Notes: generated by a model not told the origin, from the sequence alone. A stretch of DNA of 64,000 nucleotides from Gemmatimonadota bacterium (GCA_041390125.1 JAWKQN010000006.1:124001-188000); one strand, 5' to 3'; positions 16,556-26,083 are shown, numbered from the stretch's first letter. Translations and numbers: made by a program.

Positions 16556-18763
16556 TCAGCCCCCGCCGATCAGGCGCTGCACCCGGGCGGAGAGCTCGCT
16601 CAGCGAGAACGGCTTGCGCAGCGTATCCGTGGCGCCCATCGAGAAGGCTCGTGACACCTGGGCGTCCCGCTCCATGGTGAGCATCATGATGGGGACCTGC
16701 GCGAAGGCCGCGCTCTCGCGCAGCTTGCGCAGCAGACCGAATCCGTCGGTGCCCGGCGTGGCGACGTCGAGAATGATGGCAGCCGTGGTCAGCGTGGGCG
16801 TCATCTCCAGCGCGTCGAGGCCATCGCCGAAGTGGACGACCTTCAGACCGTCACGGGTGAGTCGCTCCTCGATGAGCCGCGCGGTGAGCGGATCGTCCTC
16901 GACCAGCAGGACGGTGGCGTCGACGGGCAGCTCACGCTCGTCGGAGTCGACGATGCGGCCTCCCCCGCCCCGGGCCGCCTGCGCCAGCCGCCGCTCGGCC
17001 ATCATGATGCCGTCCTCCAGACTCTCGGCGGAGTCGAGCGCCACCAGACCCACGGAGCAGGTCACGTCCGGCACCCGCACACCCGAGGCGGTCGGTCCCG
17101 GTGCCGCGAGCGCGGCGCGGATCTTGGCGAGCGCCACATGGGACGCGGCAACGTCGGTGTGGGGAAGCGCGATCGCGAACGCGTCGTCCCCCCAGCGCGC
17201 CACCAGGTCCGAGCGCCGCAGCACGGTCGACAGTCGGCTGGCGAGGAGTCGGAGGACCGCGTCTCCCACATCCCGTCCGTGGAAGTCGTTGAGCGCCCGG
17301 AAGCGGTCCACGTCCAGCAGGCCGAGCGTCAGCGGCTCTCCCTTGCGGACCAGCGCGCTCCAGGTGTCGCCCAGCGCACCCAGGAAGACGTTGCGGGTCC
17401 GCAGGCCGGTGAGCGGGTCGCGCAGGGCCTGATCCCGGATCTGCGCTGCGCGCAGCAGGAAGGCGCCGACGGACGCCGACAGCACCGCGGGGTGCACCGG
17501 CTTGGTGAAGTACGCGTCGGCACCGAGCGCAAACCCCTCCGTCTGCGGCTGCGCCCCCGAGGCACCCGAGACCACGATGATGGGCACCGCCGAGGTGCTC
17601 GGTCGCTCCCGCAGCTCCACGAGCAGCTCCCGTCCGTCCACGTCGGGCAGCGTCTGATCGAGGATGACCAGGTCGACGCGCTCGAGGGAAAGCAATCGAT
17701 CGGCCTCGGCCTTGGTGCCGGCGACGAGGATACGACGACCGGGTGCGTCGAGGATGGCACGCAGGAGCACCACCGTGGTGGCGTCGTCCTCGACCACCAG
17801 GACGGTGACGACGTCGGCGGCACCGGGCTCGATCTCGGCCTCGACCCGCCGCACCAGGGCCTGCGCGGCGTCCAGCAACGCAGGCCCGGGGCCACGGGCA
17901 CAGCGATCGGCCGCCAGCGCGAGGTCAGGGAACCGCTCGGCCGCGCGGCGCGCCAGCGCCGCGGCCAGACGGCGCAGCGAGTCGACGTCACCCGCGTCTC
18001 CACCGCGGGCCCCCTGTACCGCGATCCGCAGCGCGTCGCGCTGGGCCACCAGACCCTGCCGGTACCAGCGATCCATCGGATCGTCGGGGACGGAGGCCGC
18101 CCCGGTCGGCGCCGGGAGCCCTTCGGGCGACGGGGATGGCCCCGGATGGACCGCGGGCTCGACGGACGCGGGCTCCACGGGTGCGGGCAGGAGCGCAGCC
18201 ACGTCCAGGGCGGCCTCGCCCTCGAGCAAGGTCAGCCCCGAGGGCCCCGAGGCCGGTCCCGAGCCCAGAGCGGCGCGGACGTCGGCATAGTCGAGATCCA
18301 CGGGGTCGCCGACGGCCAGCACCAGCCCGGGCCCGCGTCGGGTCTCCCCGCCCCCGAGGCGGCCGTGGTCCAGCCCCGGGTCGGTGACCAGCAGCGTGTG
18401 GATCCCACAGATGCGGCCGCTGCGGCACAGGAGCACGAGGGCCCCGGGCCGCAGGGCCTCGAAGACCGCCCGGTTCCGGGGCCCATCGGTCACCGGCCAG
18501 AGCCCGACGGTCAGACCCGGAGCCGCCTTCAGATGCGGACGGGCGTCGGGGCTCAGCAGGACACGCAACTCCTCGCCGACCGGCGGGTCCTCGATGGCCG
18601 ACGCGTGCATCCGCCGGGCGGCCGCGCTCGAACCGGGAACGAGGACCACCTGCGCACGGGGCTCCGGGGCCCGGTCGGAGCGGATGTCCGTACCCTGCGG
18701 ACCGGAGGTCCAGGGGACTGCGCTGGCGATCATCGACCGGCGAACGTCCAGGAATGAAGCCAT
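16556..18763 (-). CDS. REC-GGDEF-REC response regulator
   Basis: 735 residues. An N-terminal region of about 310 residues is not recognised and includes a Pro/Ser-rich linker near 190-225. A receiver domain follows (about 320-437) with phospho-acceptor Asp369 (VILDQTLPD) and Lys421. A GGDEF-type domain (about 448-600) keeps the DPLTGLRTRNVF start, but its signature reads RWGDDAF instead of GGDEF. A second receiver (about 616-733) has Asp666 and Lys718. The altered signature leaves open whether it makes c-di-GMP or only binds nucleotides. It is first in an operon with a HEAT protein and a membrane glycosyltransferase, so control of polysaccharide synthesis is likely. The ATG at 18763 was preferred; an ATG ten codons later is possible. 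Confidence 0.87.
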   Translation of the reverse strand: MASFLDVRRSMIASAVPWTSGPQGTDIRSDRAPEPRAQVVLVPGSSAAARRMHASAIEDPPVGEELRVLLSPDARPHLKAAPGLTVGLWPVTDGPRNRAVFEALRPGALVLLCRSGRICGIHTLLVTDPGLDHGRLGGGETRRGPGLVLAVGDPVDLDYADVRAALGSGPASGPSGLTLLEGEAALDVAALLPAPVEPASVEPAVHPGPSPSPEGLPAPTGAASVPDDPMDRWYRQGLVAQRDALRIAVQGARGGDAGDVDSLRRLAAALARRAAERFPDLALAADRCARGPGPALLDAAQALVRRVEAEIEPGAADVVTVLVVEDDATTVVLLRAILDAPGRRILVAGTKAEADRLLSLERVDLVILDQTLPDVDGRELLVELRERPSTSAVPIIVVSGASGAQPQTEGFALGADAYFTKPVHPAVLSASVGAFLLRAAQIRDQALRDPLTGLRTRNVFLGALGDTWSALVRKGEPLTLGLLDVDRFRALNDFHGRDVGDAVLRLLASRLSTVLRRSDLVARWGDDAFAIALPHTDVAASHVALAKIRAALAAPGPTASGVRVPDVTCSVGLVALDSAESLEDGIMMAERRLAQAARGGGGRIVDSDERELPVDATVLLVEDDPLTARLIEERLTRDGLKVVHFGDGLDALEMTPTLTTAAIILDVATPGTDGFGLLRKLRESAAFAQVPIMMLTMERDAQVSRAFSMGATDTLRKPFSLSELSARVQRLIGGG

Positions 18764-18941
18764 TCTCGGCGGATACGCCGCCTCGTGCGACGATCCAACG
18801 TGGCGTCGGTACAGCAGGTCCCGGGCCACCCTGTATCCGGGTGGACGGGGGCGGCCGCGCCCGCGATCGTAGGGCGTCCGAGCGGCCGCCCTGAGGGCGC
18901 CGCCGAACCGGTTCCCTCGCCACCGTCCCTCGCCACGCGCC

Positions 18942-19262
18942 ATGGGCAGACGCCGCATCCCCACCGTCTCCGGCTCCGACCCCGGGCACGCGGACCGGCT
19001 GCGCCACCGGAACGCGGACGAGACGCTCGATCTGCATGGGCTGGAGGTCTGGCAGGCCGAGAGCAAGGTGCGGTTCTTCCTGGAGCGGACCGCACGCCAG
19101 CACGCGGGAGGCGTGGTGCGGATCGTCACCGGACGCGGGCTCCACTCCAGCGATGGGCCCCGACTGCGCGAGGCGGTCGAAGCCCTGCTGCGCGAGCGTC
19201 CCGAGGTGGCCGAGCAGGAACGCGCGCTCGACGGGGGGAGCGTGCTGGTCCGGTTGCGCTAG
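18942..19262 (+). CDS. Smr domain protein
   Basis: A small 106-residue protein that is almost wholly one Smr domain, the nuclease-like fold found at the C-terminus of MutS2 and in stand-alone proteins. The two signature motifs are present: LDLHG (residues 29-33) and the glycine motif TGRGLHS (63-69). Stand-alone Smr proteins can nick or cleave nucleic acids and some act in ribosome rescue; the target here is not evident. It is transcribed divergently from the REC-GGDEF-REC gene across 178 nt, and its stop overlaps the stop of the convergent panE-like gene by 3 nt. Confidence 0.88.
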   Translation: MGRRRIPTVSGSDPGHADRLRHRNADETLDLHGLEVWQAESKVRFFLERTARQHAGGVVRIVTGRGLHSSDGPRLREAVEALLRERPEVAEQERALDGGSVLVRLR

Positions 19263-20173
19263 CGCGGAGGCTGCGGCTCCACGGCCAGCGCCGTGAGCTC
19301 GGCCAAGGGCGCCTCGATGCCCGCCTGGCGTGCCAGGCGTGCGACCGTGGCGTTCAGCGCGTGCACCTCGGTGCGCCGGCCGGTGCGAAGATCGTGGAGC
19401 AAGCTCGGATAGAACGTGTCCGGGAAGGCGTCGAGCACCGCGTGCACCTGGGCCTCCTCGTCGTCGGGGACGGGCACGCCGAGCGCGCGCGCCACCCGGG
19501 CTACCTCGGCCACCGCGCGCTCCTGGAGCGCGCGCCCGTGCGGATGGGCCCGCACGGGTCCCAGCGCCGAGCGCGCCGGGGCGCAGAGCGTGGCCAGAGC
19601 GCATACCACGCCCATCTTCCGCCAGAGCTCGGCGCGCAGATCCGCGGAGACCTCCACGTCCACCCCCGCCCGCGCGAGCGCCCGGGCCAGCGGGGTGACG
19701 AACCCGGCGGGCGCGCCGGCCGGGGAACTCAACACCATGCGGCGATGCTCGCCCTGGCGCTCGAGCACGCCGGGTCCGGTCTTGAAGGCCGTGACGTAGG
19801 CCAGACCCGCCAGCACGCGGTCCGCCCGCACACCCGCGGCCACCAGTCGTTCGACGGCGTCCACCCCGTTCAGGAGCGGCACGGCGAGCGCACCCTGCTC
19901 CACCAACGCGCGCACCGAGGGGGCCACCGCGTCCAGATCGTAGGTCTTGACGGTGATCAGCACGACGTCCGGCCTGCCCACGTCGGCAGCCGACACCGCG
20001 CAGGGTACGCGCACCACCCATTCCCCCGCGGGCTCCCGGATGCGCAGCCCATCCGCGACGATCGCCTCCCGGTGTGCGCCGCGCGCCACCAGGTGCACGT
20101 CCTCGCCGGCCCGCGCGAGCAGGGCGCCCAGGTAGCCGCCCAGGCCGCCCGCGCCCACCACCGCGAACCTCAT
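19259..20173 (-). CDS. panE: 2-dehydropantoate 2-reductase family protein
   Basis: 304 residues, the usual size of ketopantoate reductase, which reduces 2-dehydropantoate to D-pantoate with NADPH in coenzyme A synthesis. The Rossmann start (MRFAVVGAGGLGGYLGALLA) is at the very N-terminus. The conserved lysine region TVKTYDLD is near residue 75, and the C-terminal helical ApbA domain carries the ELWRKMG motif. The ATG overlaps the ilvD stop (ATGA), giving a two-gene operon. The dihydroxy-acid dehydratase product 2-ketoisovalerate is also the precursor of ketopantoate, which supports the assignment. Other members of this family reduce different 2-keto acids, so the symbol is probable rather than certain. 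Confidence 0.85.
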   Translation of the reverse strand: MRFAVVGAGGLGGYLGALLARAGEDVHLVARGAHREAIVADGLRIREPAGEWVVRVPCAVSAADVGRPDVVLITVKTYDLDAVAPSVRALVEQGALAVPLLNGVDAVERLVAAGVRADRVLAGLAYVTAFKTGPGVLERQGEHRRMVLSSPAGAPAGFVTPLARALARAGVDVEVSADLRAELWRKMGVVCALATLCAPARSALGPVRAHPHGRALQERAVAEVARVARALGVPVPDDEEAQVHAVLDAFPDTFYPSLLHDLRTGRRTEVHALNATVARLARQAGIEAPLAELTALAVEPQPPR

Positions 20174-21855
20174 CGGTCCGTCACGCAGCCCAGCGACGCG
20201 GAGGAGACGCTGCGCACGTACTTCAGCAGCACCCCGCGGTCGACCGGCAACGGAGGCTCGCGCCAGGCGGCCCGGCGCCGGGCCCGTTCCTCCGGGGGGA
20301 TGTCCCACTCGATGCGGTTCGCCTCCGCGTCGATGGTGACGCCGTCCCCGTCCGCCAGCAGCGCGATCGGTCCGCCCACCTGTGCCTCCGGGGCCACGTG
20401 GCCGACCACGAAGCCGTGGCTGCCGCCCGAGAACCGTCCGTCCGTGATCAGCGCCACCGATCCGCCCAGGCCCGCACCCATGATCGCCGATGTAAGCGTC
20501 AGCATCTCCGGCATCCCGGGTCCACCCTTCGGGCCCTCGTAGCGCACCACCACCACCGATCCCTCGGCGATCGTTCCTTCCTGCAGCGCCTCCAGGGCCG
20601 CTTCCTCCCGGTCGAAGACCCGGGCCGGTCCGCTGAACCGCAGGCCCTCCTTGCCGGTGATCTTGGCCACCGCGCCCTCTGGCGCCAGGCTCCCGTGCAG
20701 GATGCGCAGGTGTCCGGTGGGCTTGAGCGGGCGGGACAGCGGGCGCACCACGTCCTGACCCTCGTGCAGGTCGTCCACGTCCTCCAGGTTCTCCGCCAGC
20801 GTGCGGCCCGTCACGGTGAGGCACGACCCGTCCACGAGGCCCTCGCGCAGGAGCCGCTTCAACACGGCCGGGACGCCGCCCACCCGGTGCAGATCCTCCA
20901 TGACGTAGCGCCCGGACGGCTTGAGGTCCGCCAGCCACGGGGTGCGGTCGCTCACGGCCTGGATGTCCGCGAGGTCGAGCGGCACGTCCACCGACGCGGC
21001 GATGGCAAGCAGGTGGAGCACCGCATTGGTGGAGCCGCCCAGCACCGTCACCAGCACCAACGCGTTCTCGAACGCGGCGCGCGTGAGGATCTTGCGCGGT
21101 GTGAGGTCCAGCTCCAGCAGGCGGCGGAGCGCGGCGCCGGCCGCACGGCACTCGGCGCGCTTGGCCGGATCGGTGGCGGGGGTGGAGGCGCTGAACGGCA
21201 GGGTCATGCCCAGCGCCTCGGCGGCGCTGGCCATGGTGTTGGCCGTGTACATCCCTCCGCAGGCCCCGGGGCCGGGGCACGCGGTGCGCACGACGCGCCG
21301 GAAGCGCTGCTCGTCGATGGTGCCGGCCAGGCGCTGTCCGTAGCTCTCGAACACCGACACCACGTCCAGGGCCTCACCGTCGAGACGGCCCGCCCGGATG
21401 GTGCCGCCGTAGATCATCAGCCCGGGTCGATCCAAGCGGCCGAGCGCCATGAGCGACCCCGGCATGTTCTTGTCGCAGCCGGGCAGGCAGACGAGGCCAT
21501 CGTACCACTGGGCGCGCACCACGGTCTCGATGGAGTCGGCGATGAGATCCCGCGACGGCAGGGAGAAGCTCATCCCGTCGGTGCCCATCGAGATGCCGTC
21601 GCTCACGCCGATGGTGTTGAAGCGCATCGGGACGAGGTCGGCCTCCCGCACGCCGGCCGCCACGTCCGCGGCCAGGTCGAGCAGGTGCATGTTGCAGGGA
21701 TTGCCCTCCCACCACATGGACGCGATGCCGACCTGGGCCTTCTCGAGGTCCTCCGGCGTCAGACCGGTCGCGTGCAGCATGGCCTGGGAGGCCGCCTGCG
21801 CCTCGGGCCGGGTGATGCGCGCGCTGTAGCGGTTCAGGGGTCGGGACTCGCTCAC
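20170..21855 (-). CDS. ilvD: Dihydroxy-acid dehydratase
   Basis: 561 residues, the normal length for IlvD, which dehydrates 2,3-dihydroxy-3-methylvalerate and 2,3-dihydroxyisovalerate to the 2-keto acids of isoleucine and valine/leucine synthesis. The three iron-sulfur cysteines are in place: Cys54 (WEGNPCNMH), Cys127 (LPGCDKNMPG) and Cys199 (GPGACGGMYTANT), the set typical of [2Fe-2S] dehydratases. The start is a GTG at 21855 preceded by GGAGGA; upstream sequence in frame has no similarity to the family. It overlaps panE by 4 nt. Other branched-chain genes (ilvB, ilvC, leu) are not in the window. Confidence 0.95.
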   Translation of the reverse strand: MSESRPLNRYSARITRPEAQAASQAMLHATGLTPEDLEKAQVGIASMWWEGNPCNMHLLDLAADVAAGVREADLVPMRFNTIGVSDGISMGTDGMSFSLPSRDLIADSIETVVRAQWYDGLVCLPGCDKNMPGSLMALGRLDRPGLMIYGGTIRAGRLDGEALDVVSVFESYGQRLAGTIDEQRFRRVVRTACPGPGACGGMYTANTMASAAEALGMTLPFSASTPATDPAKRAECRAAGAALRRLLELDLTPRKILTRAAFENALVLVTVLGGSTNAVLHLLAIAASVDVPLDLADIQAVSDRTPWLADLKPSGRYVMEDLHRVGGVPAVLKRLLREGLVDGSCLTVTGRTLAENLEDVDDLHEGQDVVRPLSRPLKPTGHLRILHGSLAPEGAVAKITGKEGLRFSGPARVFDREEAALEALQEGTIAEGSVVVVRYEGPKGGPGMPEMLTLTSAIMGAGLGGSVALITDGRFSGGSHGFVVGHVAPEAQVGGPIALLADGDGVTIDAEANRIEWDIPPEERARRRAAWREPPLPVDRGVLLKYVRSVSSASLGCVTDR

Positions 21856-21895
21856 GGCCTGCTCCTCCGGGGTCGGGGAACAGACTAGGGCGTGG

Positions 21896-21928
21896 GCCCA
21901 GGCGTTACAACGGGCGCCCCCCCTGGGC
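21896..21928 (-). terminator. Hairpin between the ClC gene and ilvD
   Basis: GCCCAGG and CCTGGGC pair over 7 bp around a 19-nt loop. It lies about 30 nt after the ClC stop and 41 nt before the ilvD start on the minus strand, so it may end the ClC transcript or sit in the ilvD leader. Confidence 0.35.
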
Positions 21929-21958
21929 GGAAGACAGGCCGAGCGGGGGGCGGAGCCC

Positions 21959-23995
21959 TCAGGCCGGCACGCCGCTGTTCCAACGCGCGGCCCAGCCGCG
22001 CAGGTCGTCCCCGTGGGCCTCGGTGGTGAGCAACACGAGCGTGTCACCCGGTTCCGCCACGGTGTTCCCGTCGGGGACGAAGGCGCGCTCGGCGCGCCGC
22101 ACCAGCACCACCAGGCAGTGCGGCGGGAGATGCAGGTCGCGCACCCGGTGGGCGTGGCCGCCCTGGTCCAGGGACGGGACCTGGACCTCCACCTGCACGG
22201 ACGTGTTGCCGGGCACCTGCAAGAGCCCGCCCGCCCGCTCCAGGAGCTTGCGGTGCTCCTCGCTGAGCTCTTTGTAGGCCCACATCATGTCGTGGCGGCG
22301 CAGCACGCCCACCACGGCTCGCGAGCCGCTGTCCAGGACCGGGATCTGCTGCACGTCCGCCTGGGCGAAGAGCCGGAAGGCCACGCGCAGCGTGTCCGCC
22401 GGCCCGCACGACAGCACCTTGCGCGTCATGGCGTCGCCGACGGTCTTCCCCTCCATCTCGCCGGCCAGCACGGCCTGTTCGAGATCCGTGTCGGTGATGA
22501 TGCCCACCAGGCGCTCGTTCGCGTCCACCACGGGCCAGCTGCGGGTGCGGCGCGAGCGCGCGAAGCGCGCCATCTCGTCCAGCGTGAGCTCCGGCGAGAG
22601 CGTCTCGAACTGCCGACTCATGGTGTCCTCGACCAGCACCATGTCGAGCACGCTGGAGGCGCTGCCGGCCGGCGTGAGCGCGCCGCGCCGCCGCAGCTTG
22701 AGCGAATAGATCGAGTCCGGATGGAGCTTGGACGAGATCAGATAAGCCACGACCACGGAGAACATCAGCGGGAGGATGATCTCGTAGTTGTCGGTCATCT
22801 CGAAGAGGATGATGATCCCTGTCATGGGCGCATGCGCGGCCGCCGCGAAGAGCGCCCCCATCCCCACCAGGGCGTAGGCGCCCGCCGGGGCGATCGGGAT
22901 CTGCAGCACGTCGTTGGCGATCCGACCGAACGCGCCGCCCCCCATGGCACCGATGAACAGCGCGGGCGCGAAGACACCACCCGATCCCCCCGCTCCCAGC
23001 GTGATGGACGTGGCGAGGATCTTCAGGAACACCAGCGCGAGCATCATCCCGGTGGCGAGGCTCCCCATGAGGGCCAGCTCCACCCCTTCGTGCCCCACCC
23101 CGAAGAGGTGGGGACTGCCGAAGAAGCCCAGCGCCCCCACGGCCAACCCGCCCACGGTGGCCTTGAACACCGGACCGCGCGACCACGCCTCGAACGAGTC
23201 CTCGAACCAGTAGACGGCACGCACGTACAGGGTGGCCACGATGCCCAGCAGCACACCGAGTGCCAGGTAGAGCGCGAACTCCCACTGGTTGACGAGCGTG
23301 AACGTCTCCACGAGGTGGAAGGCGGGCTCGCGTCCGAGCGCGGCCTGCGAGACCGCCGTGGCGGTCACGGCCGAGATGACCACCAGCCCGAACGAGCGGG
23401 CCACGAAGCTGGAGAGGATCACCTCGAGCCCGAAGATGGTGCCCGCGATCGGCGCGTTGAAGGTGGCGCCGATGGCACCCGCGGCGCCGCAGGCGACGAG
23501 CACGCGGAGCTGATCGGGCGAGACGCCCAGGAGCTGTCCCAGGGAGCTGCCGAGCGCGGAGCCGATCTGCACGATCGGACCCTCGCGCCCCACCGATCCG
23601 CCCGAGCCGATGGAGATGGCGCTCGCCACCGCTTTGGCGGCAGCCACCCGGGGACGGATACGCCCGCCGCGCATGCGTACGGCGTACTGCACCTCGGGGA
23701 CGCCGTGTCCGCGGGCCTCCGGCGCCCACCTCCGCACCAGCAGCGTCACGAGGACCATGCCGATGGGAGGCGCCAGGAAGTAGTGCAGGTTCGCGAGCGC
23801 GGGTGGCAGGCCGAGCGCGGGTCCCAGCTTCTGCCCCTGGCCGAAGAACACCCACTGGACGGCGGCGATCAAGACGCGCAGGACGATCGCGCCGCCCCCG
23901 GCCAGCAGGCCGACGGCGATGGCGATCAGCAGGGGTGCCGTGGTTTCGGACTGCGCGAAGCGCAGCCGGAGCCGCTCGAGGGGCGGAGGGGTCAC
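21959..23995 (-). CDS. ClC-type chloride channel/antiporter with CBS pair and TrkA-C-like tail
   Basis: 678 residues. The membrane part (about 18-430) is a ClC protein. The selectivity loop GSGGSVGREGP (130-140) has the gating Glu138, and further family motifs are FNAPIAGTIFGLE and GGSGGVFAPALFIG. After it come two CBS domains (about 455-575, starting VEDTMSRQFETLSPE and VGDAMTRKVLSC), which usually bind adenine nucleotides. The last 90 residues (about 585-675, ending AEPGDTLVLLTTE) resemble the TrkA-C/RCK-C ligand-binding domain. ClC, CBS and RCK-C together suggest transport gated by nucleotide or redox state. It probably moves Cl- against H+ in the inner membrane; channel versus exchanger cannot be told here. 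Confidence 0.93.
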   Translation of the reverse strand: MTPPPLERLRLRFAQSETTAPLLIAIAVGLLAGGGAIVLRVLIAAVQWVFFGQGQKLGPALGLPPALANLHYFLAPPIGMVLVTLLVRRWAPEARGHGVPEVQYAVRMRGGRIRPRVAAAKAVASAISIGSGGSVGREGPIVQIGSALGSSLGQLLGVSPDQLRVLVACGAAGAIGATFNAPIAGTIFGLEVILSSFVARSFGLVVISAVTATAVSQAALGREPAFHLVETFTLVNQWEFALYLALGVLLGIVATLYVRAVYWFEDSFEAWSRGPVFKATVGGLAVGALGFFGSPHLFGVGHEGVELALMGSLATGMMLALVFLKILATSITLGAGGSGGVFAPALFIGAMGGGAFGRIANDVLQIPIAPAGAYALVGMGALFAAAAHAPMTGIIILFEMTDNYEIILPLMFSVVVAYLISSKLHPDSIYSLKLRRRGALTPAGSASSVLDMVLVEDTMSRQFETLSPELTLDEMARFARSRRTRSWPVVDANERLVGIITDTDLEQAVLAGEMEGKTVGDAMTRKVLSCGPADTLRVAFRLFAQADVQQIPVLDSGSRAVVGVLRRHDMMWAYKELSEEHRKLLERAGGLLQVPGNTSVQVEVQVPSLDQGGHAHRVRDLHLPPHCLVVLVRRAERAFVPDGNTVAEPGDTLVLLTTEAHGDDLRGWAARWNSGVPA

Positions 23996-24136
23996 GCGCG
24001 GGGGCGGGAGGTCGGAACCATCGTGGCGAGAAGGATAACGCGTCCGGCCGCTTCGGTCAGGGGGCCCACCCTGGCGTACCTCCCGCCGACGCCCTACCGA
24101 TAGCGGATGCGTCCGCCCCTCGACCCGGGAGCCTCC

Positions 24137-26083
24137 ATGCCCTCGCTGCGTAGCTGCGTCGCCGTCCTGGCCCTACCCGTCCTCGCGGCCTGCGCCGCGG
24201 CCGACGCAGGCACCACGGACTGGACGCCGACCGACGCGGACTGGCCCGTCTATGGCGGCGACGACGGCGGCCGCCGCTGGTCCGCGCTCGATGGGGTCAC
24301 GCCCGAGAACGTCGCGGACCTGACCGTGGCCTGGACCTGGGAGACGGGAGACGTCCCGGTTCCGGGCCCGATGCGCCCGATCCCGGGTCAGGACGTCCGG
24401 GCCGGCAACTTCGAGGTCACGCCGCTCGCCATCGGCGACACGCTCTACGTCTCCACGCCCTTCAACCGCGTCGTGGCATTGGACGGTGCGACGGGCGCGG
24501 AGCTGTGGAGCTACGACCCGGGCACCGTGGACTGGGGCAAGCCACCGAACGGCACCGGCCTGGTGCACCGGGGCGTCGCGGTCTGGACCGGCGACGGCAG
24601 CCGACGGCTCTTCCTGAACACGCGCTGGCGGCTGATCGCGCTGGACGCCGCCACGGGCGAGCCCATCGAAAGCTTCGGGCACCGGGGCGAGATCGACCTC
24701 ACCGAGCAGCTCCTGTGGCGCACCAACCGTCTGCACTACACGCAGACGTCTCCACCCGTCGTGTACGGCGATCTGGTGATCCTGGGCAACGGCGTGTGGG
24801 ACGGCTTCGTGTATCCCAACGATCCGCCCGGCAACATCCAGGCGTTCGATGTGCGAACGGGCGAGCTCGTGTGGTCCTTCAACCCCATCCCCCAGGACGG
24901 GGAGTTCGGCAACGAGACGTGGGAAGACGAATCCTGGCGCGTGAAGGGCCACACCAACGCGTGGGCGCCGATGACGGTGGACACCGAGCGCGGTCTGCTC
25001 TACGTGCCCATGGGGACGCCAAGCGGCGACTACTACGGCGGAGACCGCAAGGGCGACAATCTGTTCGCCGAGACGCTGCTCTGCCTGGATGCACGCACGG
25101 GCGAGCGGAAGTGGCACTTCCAGACCGTACACCACGGGCTGTGGGACTACGACCTGCCCGGCGCGCCGGTGCTCTACACCGCGGAGGTGGACGGGCGCAG
25201 CGTGGACGCGGTGGCCATCGCGGCCAAGACGGGGTTCGTGTACGCGTTCGACCGGGTGAGCGGCGAGCCCATCTGGCCCATCGAGGAGCGCGAGGTGCCC
25301 GCGAGCGACGTACCGGGTGAGCGGGCCGCACGCACGCAGCCCTTTCCCACGCGGCCCCCGCCGTTCTCCCGCCAGGGCTTCGAGGAGGACGATCTGGTGA
25401 GCCTCACGCCGGAGCTCAACCGGCGCGCCCGGGACCTCACGCGCGGGTTGCGCTTCGGGCCGCTCTACACGCCGCCGTCCCTGCAAGGGACGCTGGGGAT
25501 GCCCGGCATCATCGGTGGGGGGAACTGGGGCGGCTCCGCGGTGGATCCGACCACCGGCTTCCTCTACGTGAAGGCCACCGAGGGCCCGGCCCTGTTCAAG
25601 CTGGCGCCGGCGGACACCAGCCGCGTGGTGGCGGAGTGGGACATCGACCGCGACGCGCGGGGCATGACCAGCGTGGACGGCGTGCCGATCATCGACCCAC
25701 CGTACGGGACCGTGACGGCGATCGACATGAACGCAGGCGAGATCGTGTGGCAGAGTCCGGTGGGGGACAATGCGCGTGTGCGGGAGCATCCCCTTCTCGC
25801 CGGGGTGGACCTGCCGGAGCGGCTGGGAGCGGCGGGCGCGCCCGGTCCCATCGTCACGGCGGGCGGCCTGGTCTTCGTGGCCGGCGGCGCGGACGTGCTG
25901 ACCGCGTTCGACGCCGCCACGGGCGCGCGGCTGTGGGAGGGACCGCTGCCCGGACGCGGCTACGCGAACCCGATGACCTACGCCACCCGCGACGGACGGC
26001 AGTACGTGGTGATCGCGACCGGCGGCGGGGCGGACGGGGGAACGCTGGTGGCGTTCGCGCTGCCGCCGGAGGGAGCGCGATGA
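24137..26083 (+). CDS. PQQ-dependent dehydrogenase (quinoprotein glucose dehydrogenase-like) lipoprotein
   Basis: 648 residues with a lipoprotein signal ending LAAC (Cys19). An eight-bladed quinoprotein propeller is shown by regularly spaced blade motifs (VVALDGATGAELW, LIALDAATGEPIE, IQAFDVRTGELVW, LLCLDARTGERKW, VTAIDMNAGEIVW, LTAFDAATGARLW). The stretch TVHHGLWDYDLPGAP is characteristic of the membrane glucose dehydrogenase branch. These enzymes oxidise sugars or alcohols outside the cytoplasm and pass electrons to the respiratory chain. The gene overlaps the next one by ATGA and heads a three-gene redox operon. ATG at 24137 was chosen because it puts the lipobox at the right place. No PQQ synthesis genes are seen. 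Confidence 0.9.
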   Translation: MPSLRSCVAVLALPVLAACAAADAGTTDWTPTDADWPVYGGDDGGRRWSALDGVTPENVADLTVAWTWETGDVPVPGPMRPIPGQDVRAGNFEVTPLAIGDTLYVSTPFNRVVALDGATGAELWSYDPGTVDWGKPPNGTGLVHRGVAVWTGDGSRRLFLNTRWRLIALDAATGEPIESFGHRGEIDLTEQLLWRTNRLHYTQTSPPVVYGDLVILGNGVWDGFVYPNDPPGNIQAFDVRTGELVWSFNPIPQDGEFGNETWEDESWRVKGHTNAWAPMTVDTERGLLYVPMGTPSGDYYGGDRKGDNLFAETLLCLDARTGERKWHFQTVHHGLWDYDLPGAPVLYTAEVDGRSVDAVAIAAKTGFVYAFDRVSGEPIWPIEEREVPASDVPGERAARTQPFPTRPPPFSRQGFEEDDLVSLTPELNRRARDLTRGLRFGPLYTPPSLQGTLGMPGIIGGGNWGGSAVDPTTGFLYVKATEGPALFKLAPADTSRVVAEWDIDRDARGMTSVDGVPIIDPPYGTVTAIDMNAGEIVWQSPVGDNARVREHPLLAGVDLPERLGAAGAPGPIVTAGGLVFVAGGADVLTAFDAATGARLWEGPLPGRGYANPMTYATRDGRQYVVIATGGGADGGTLVAFALPPEGAR

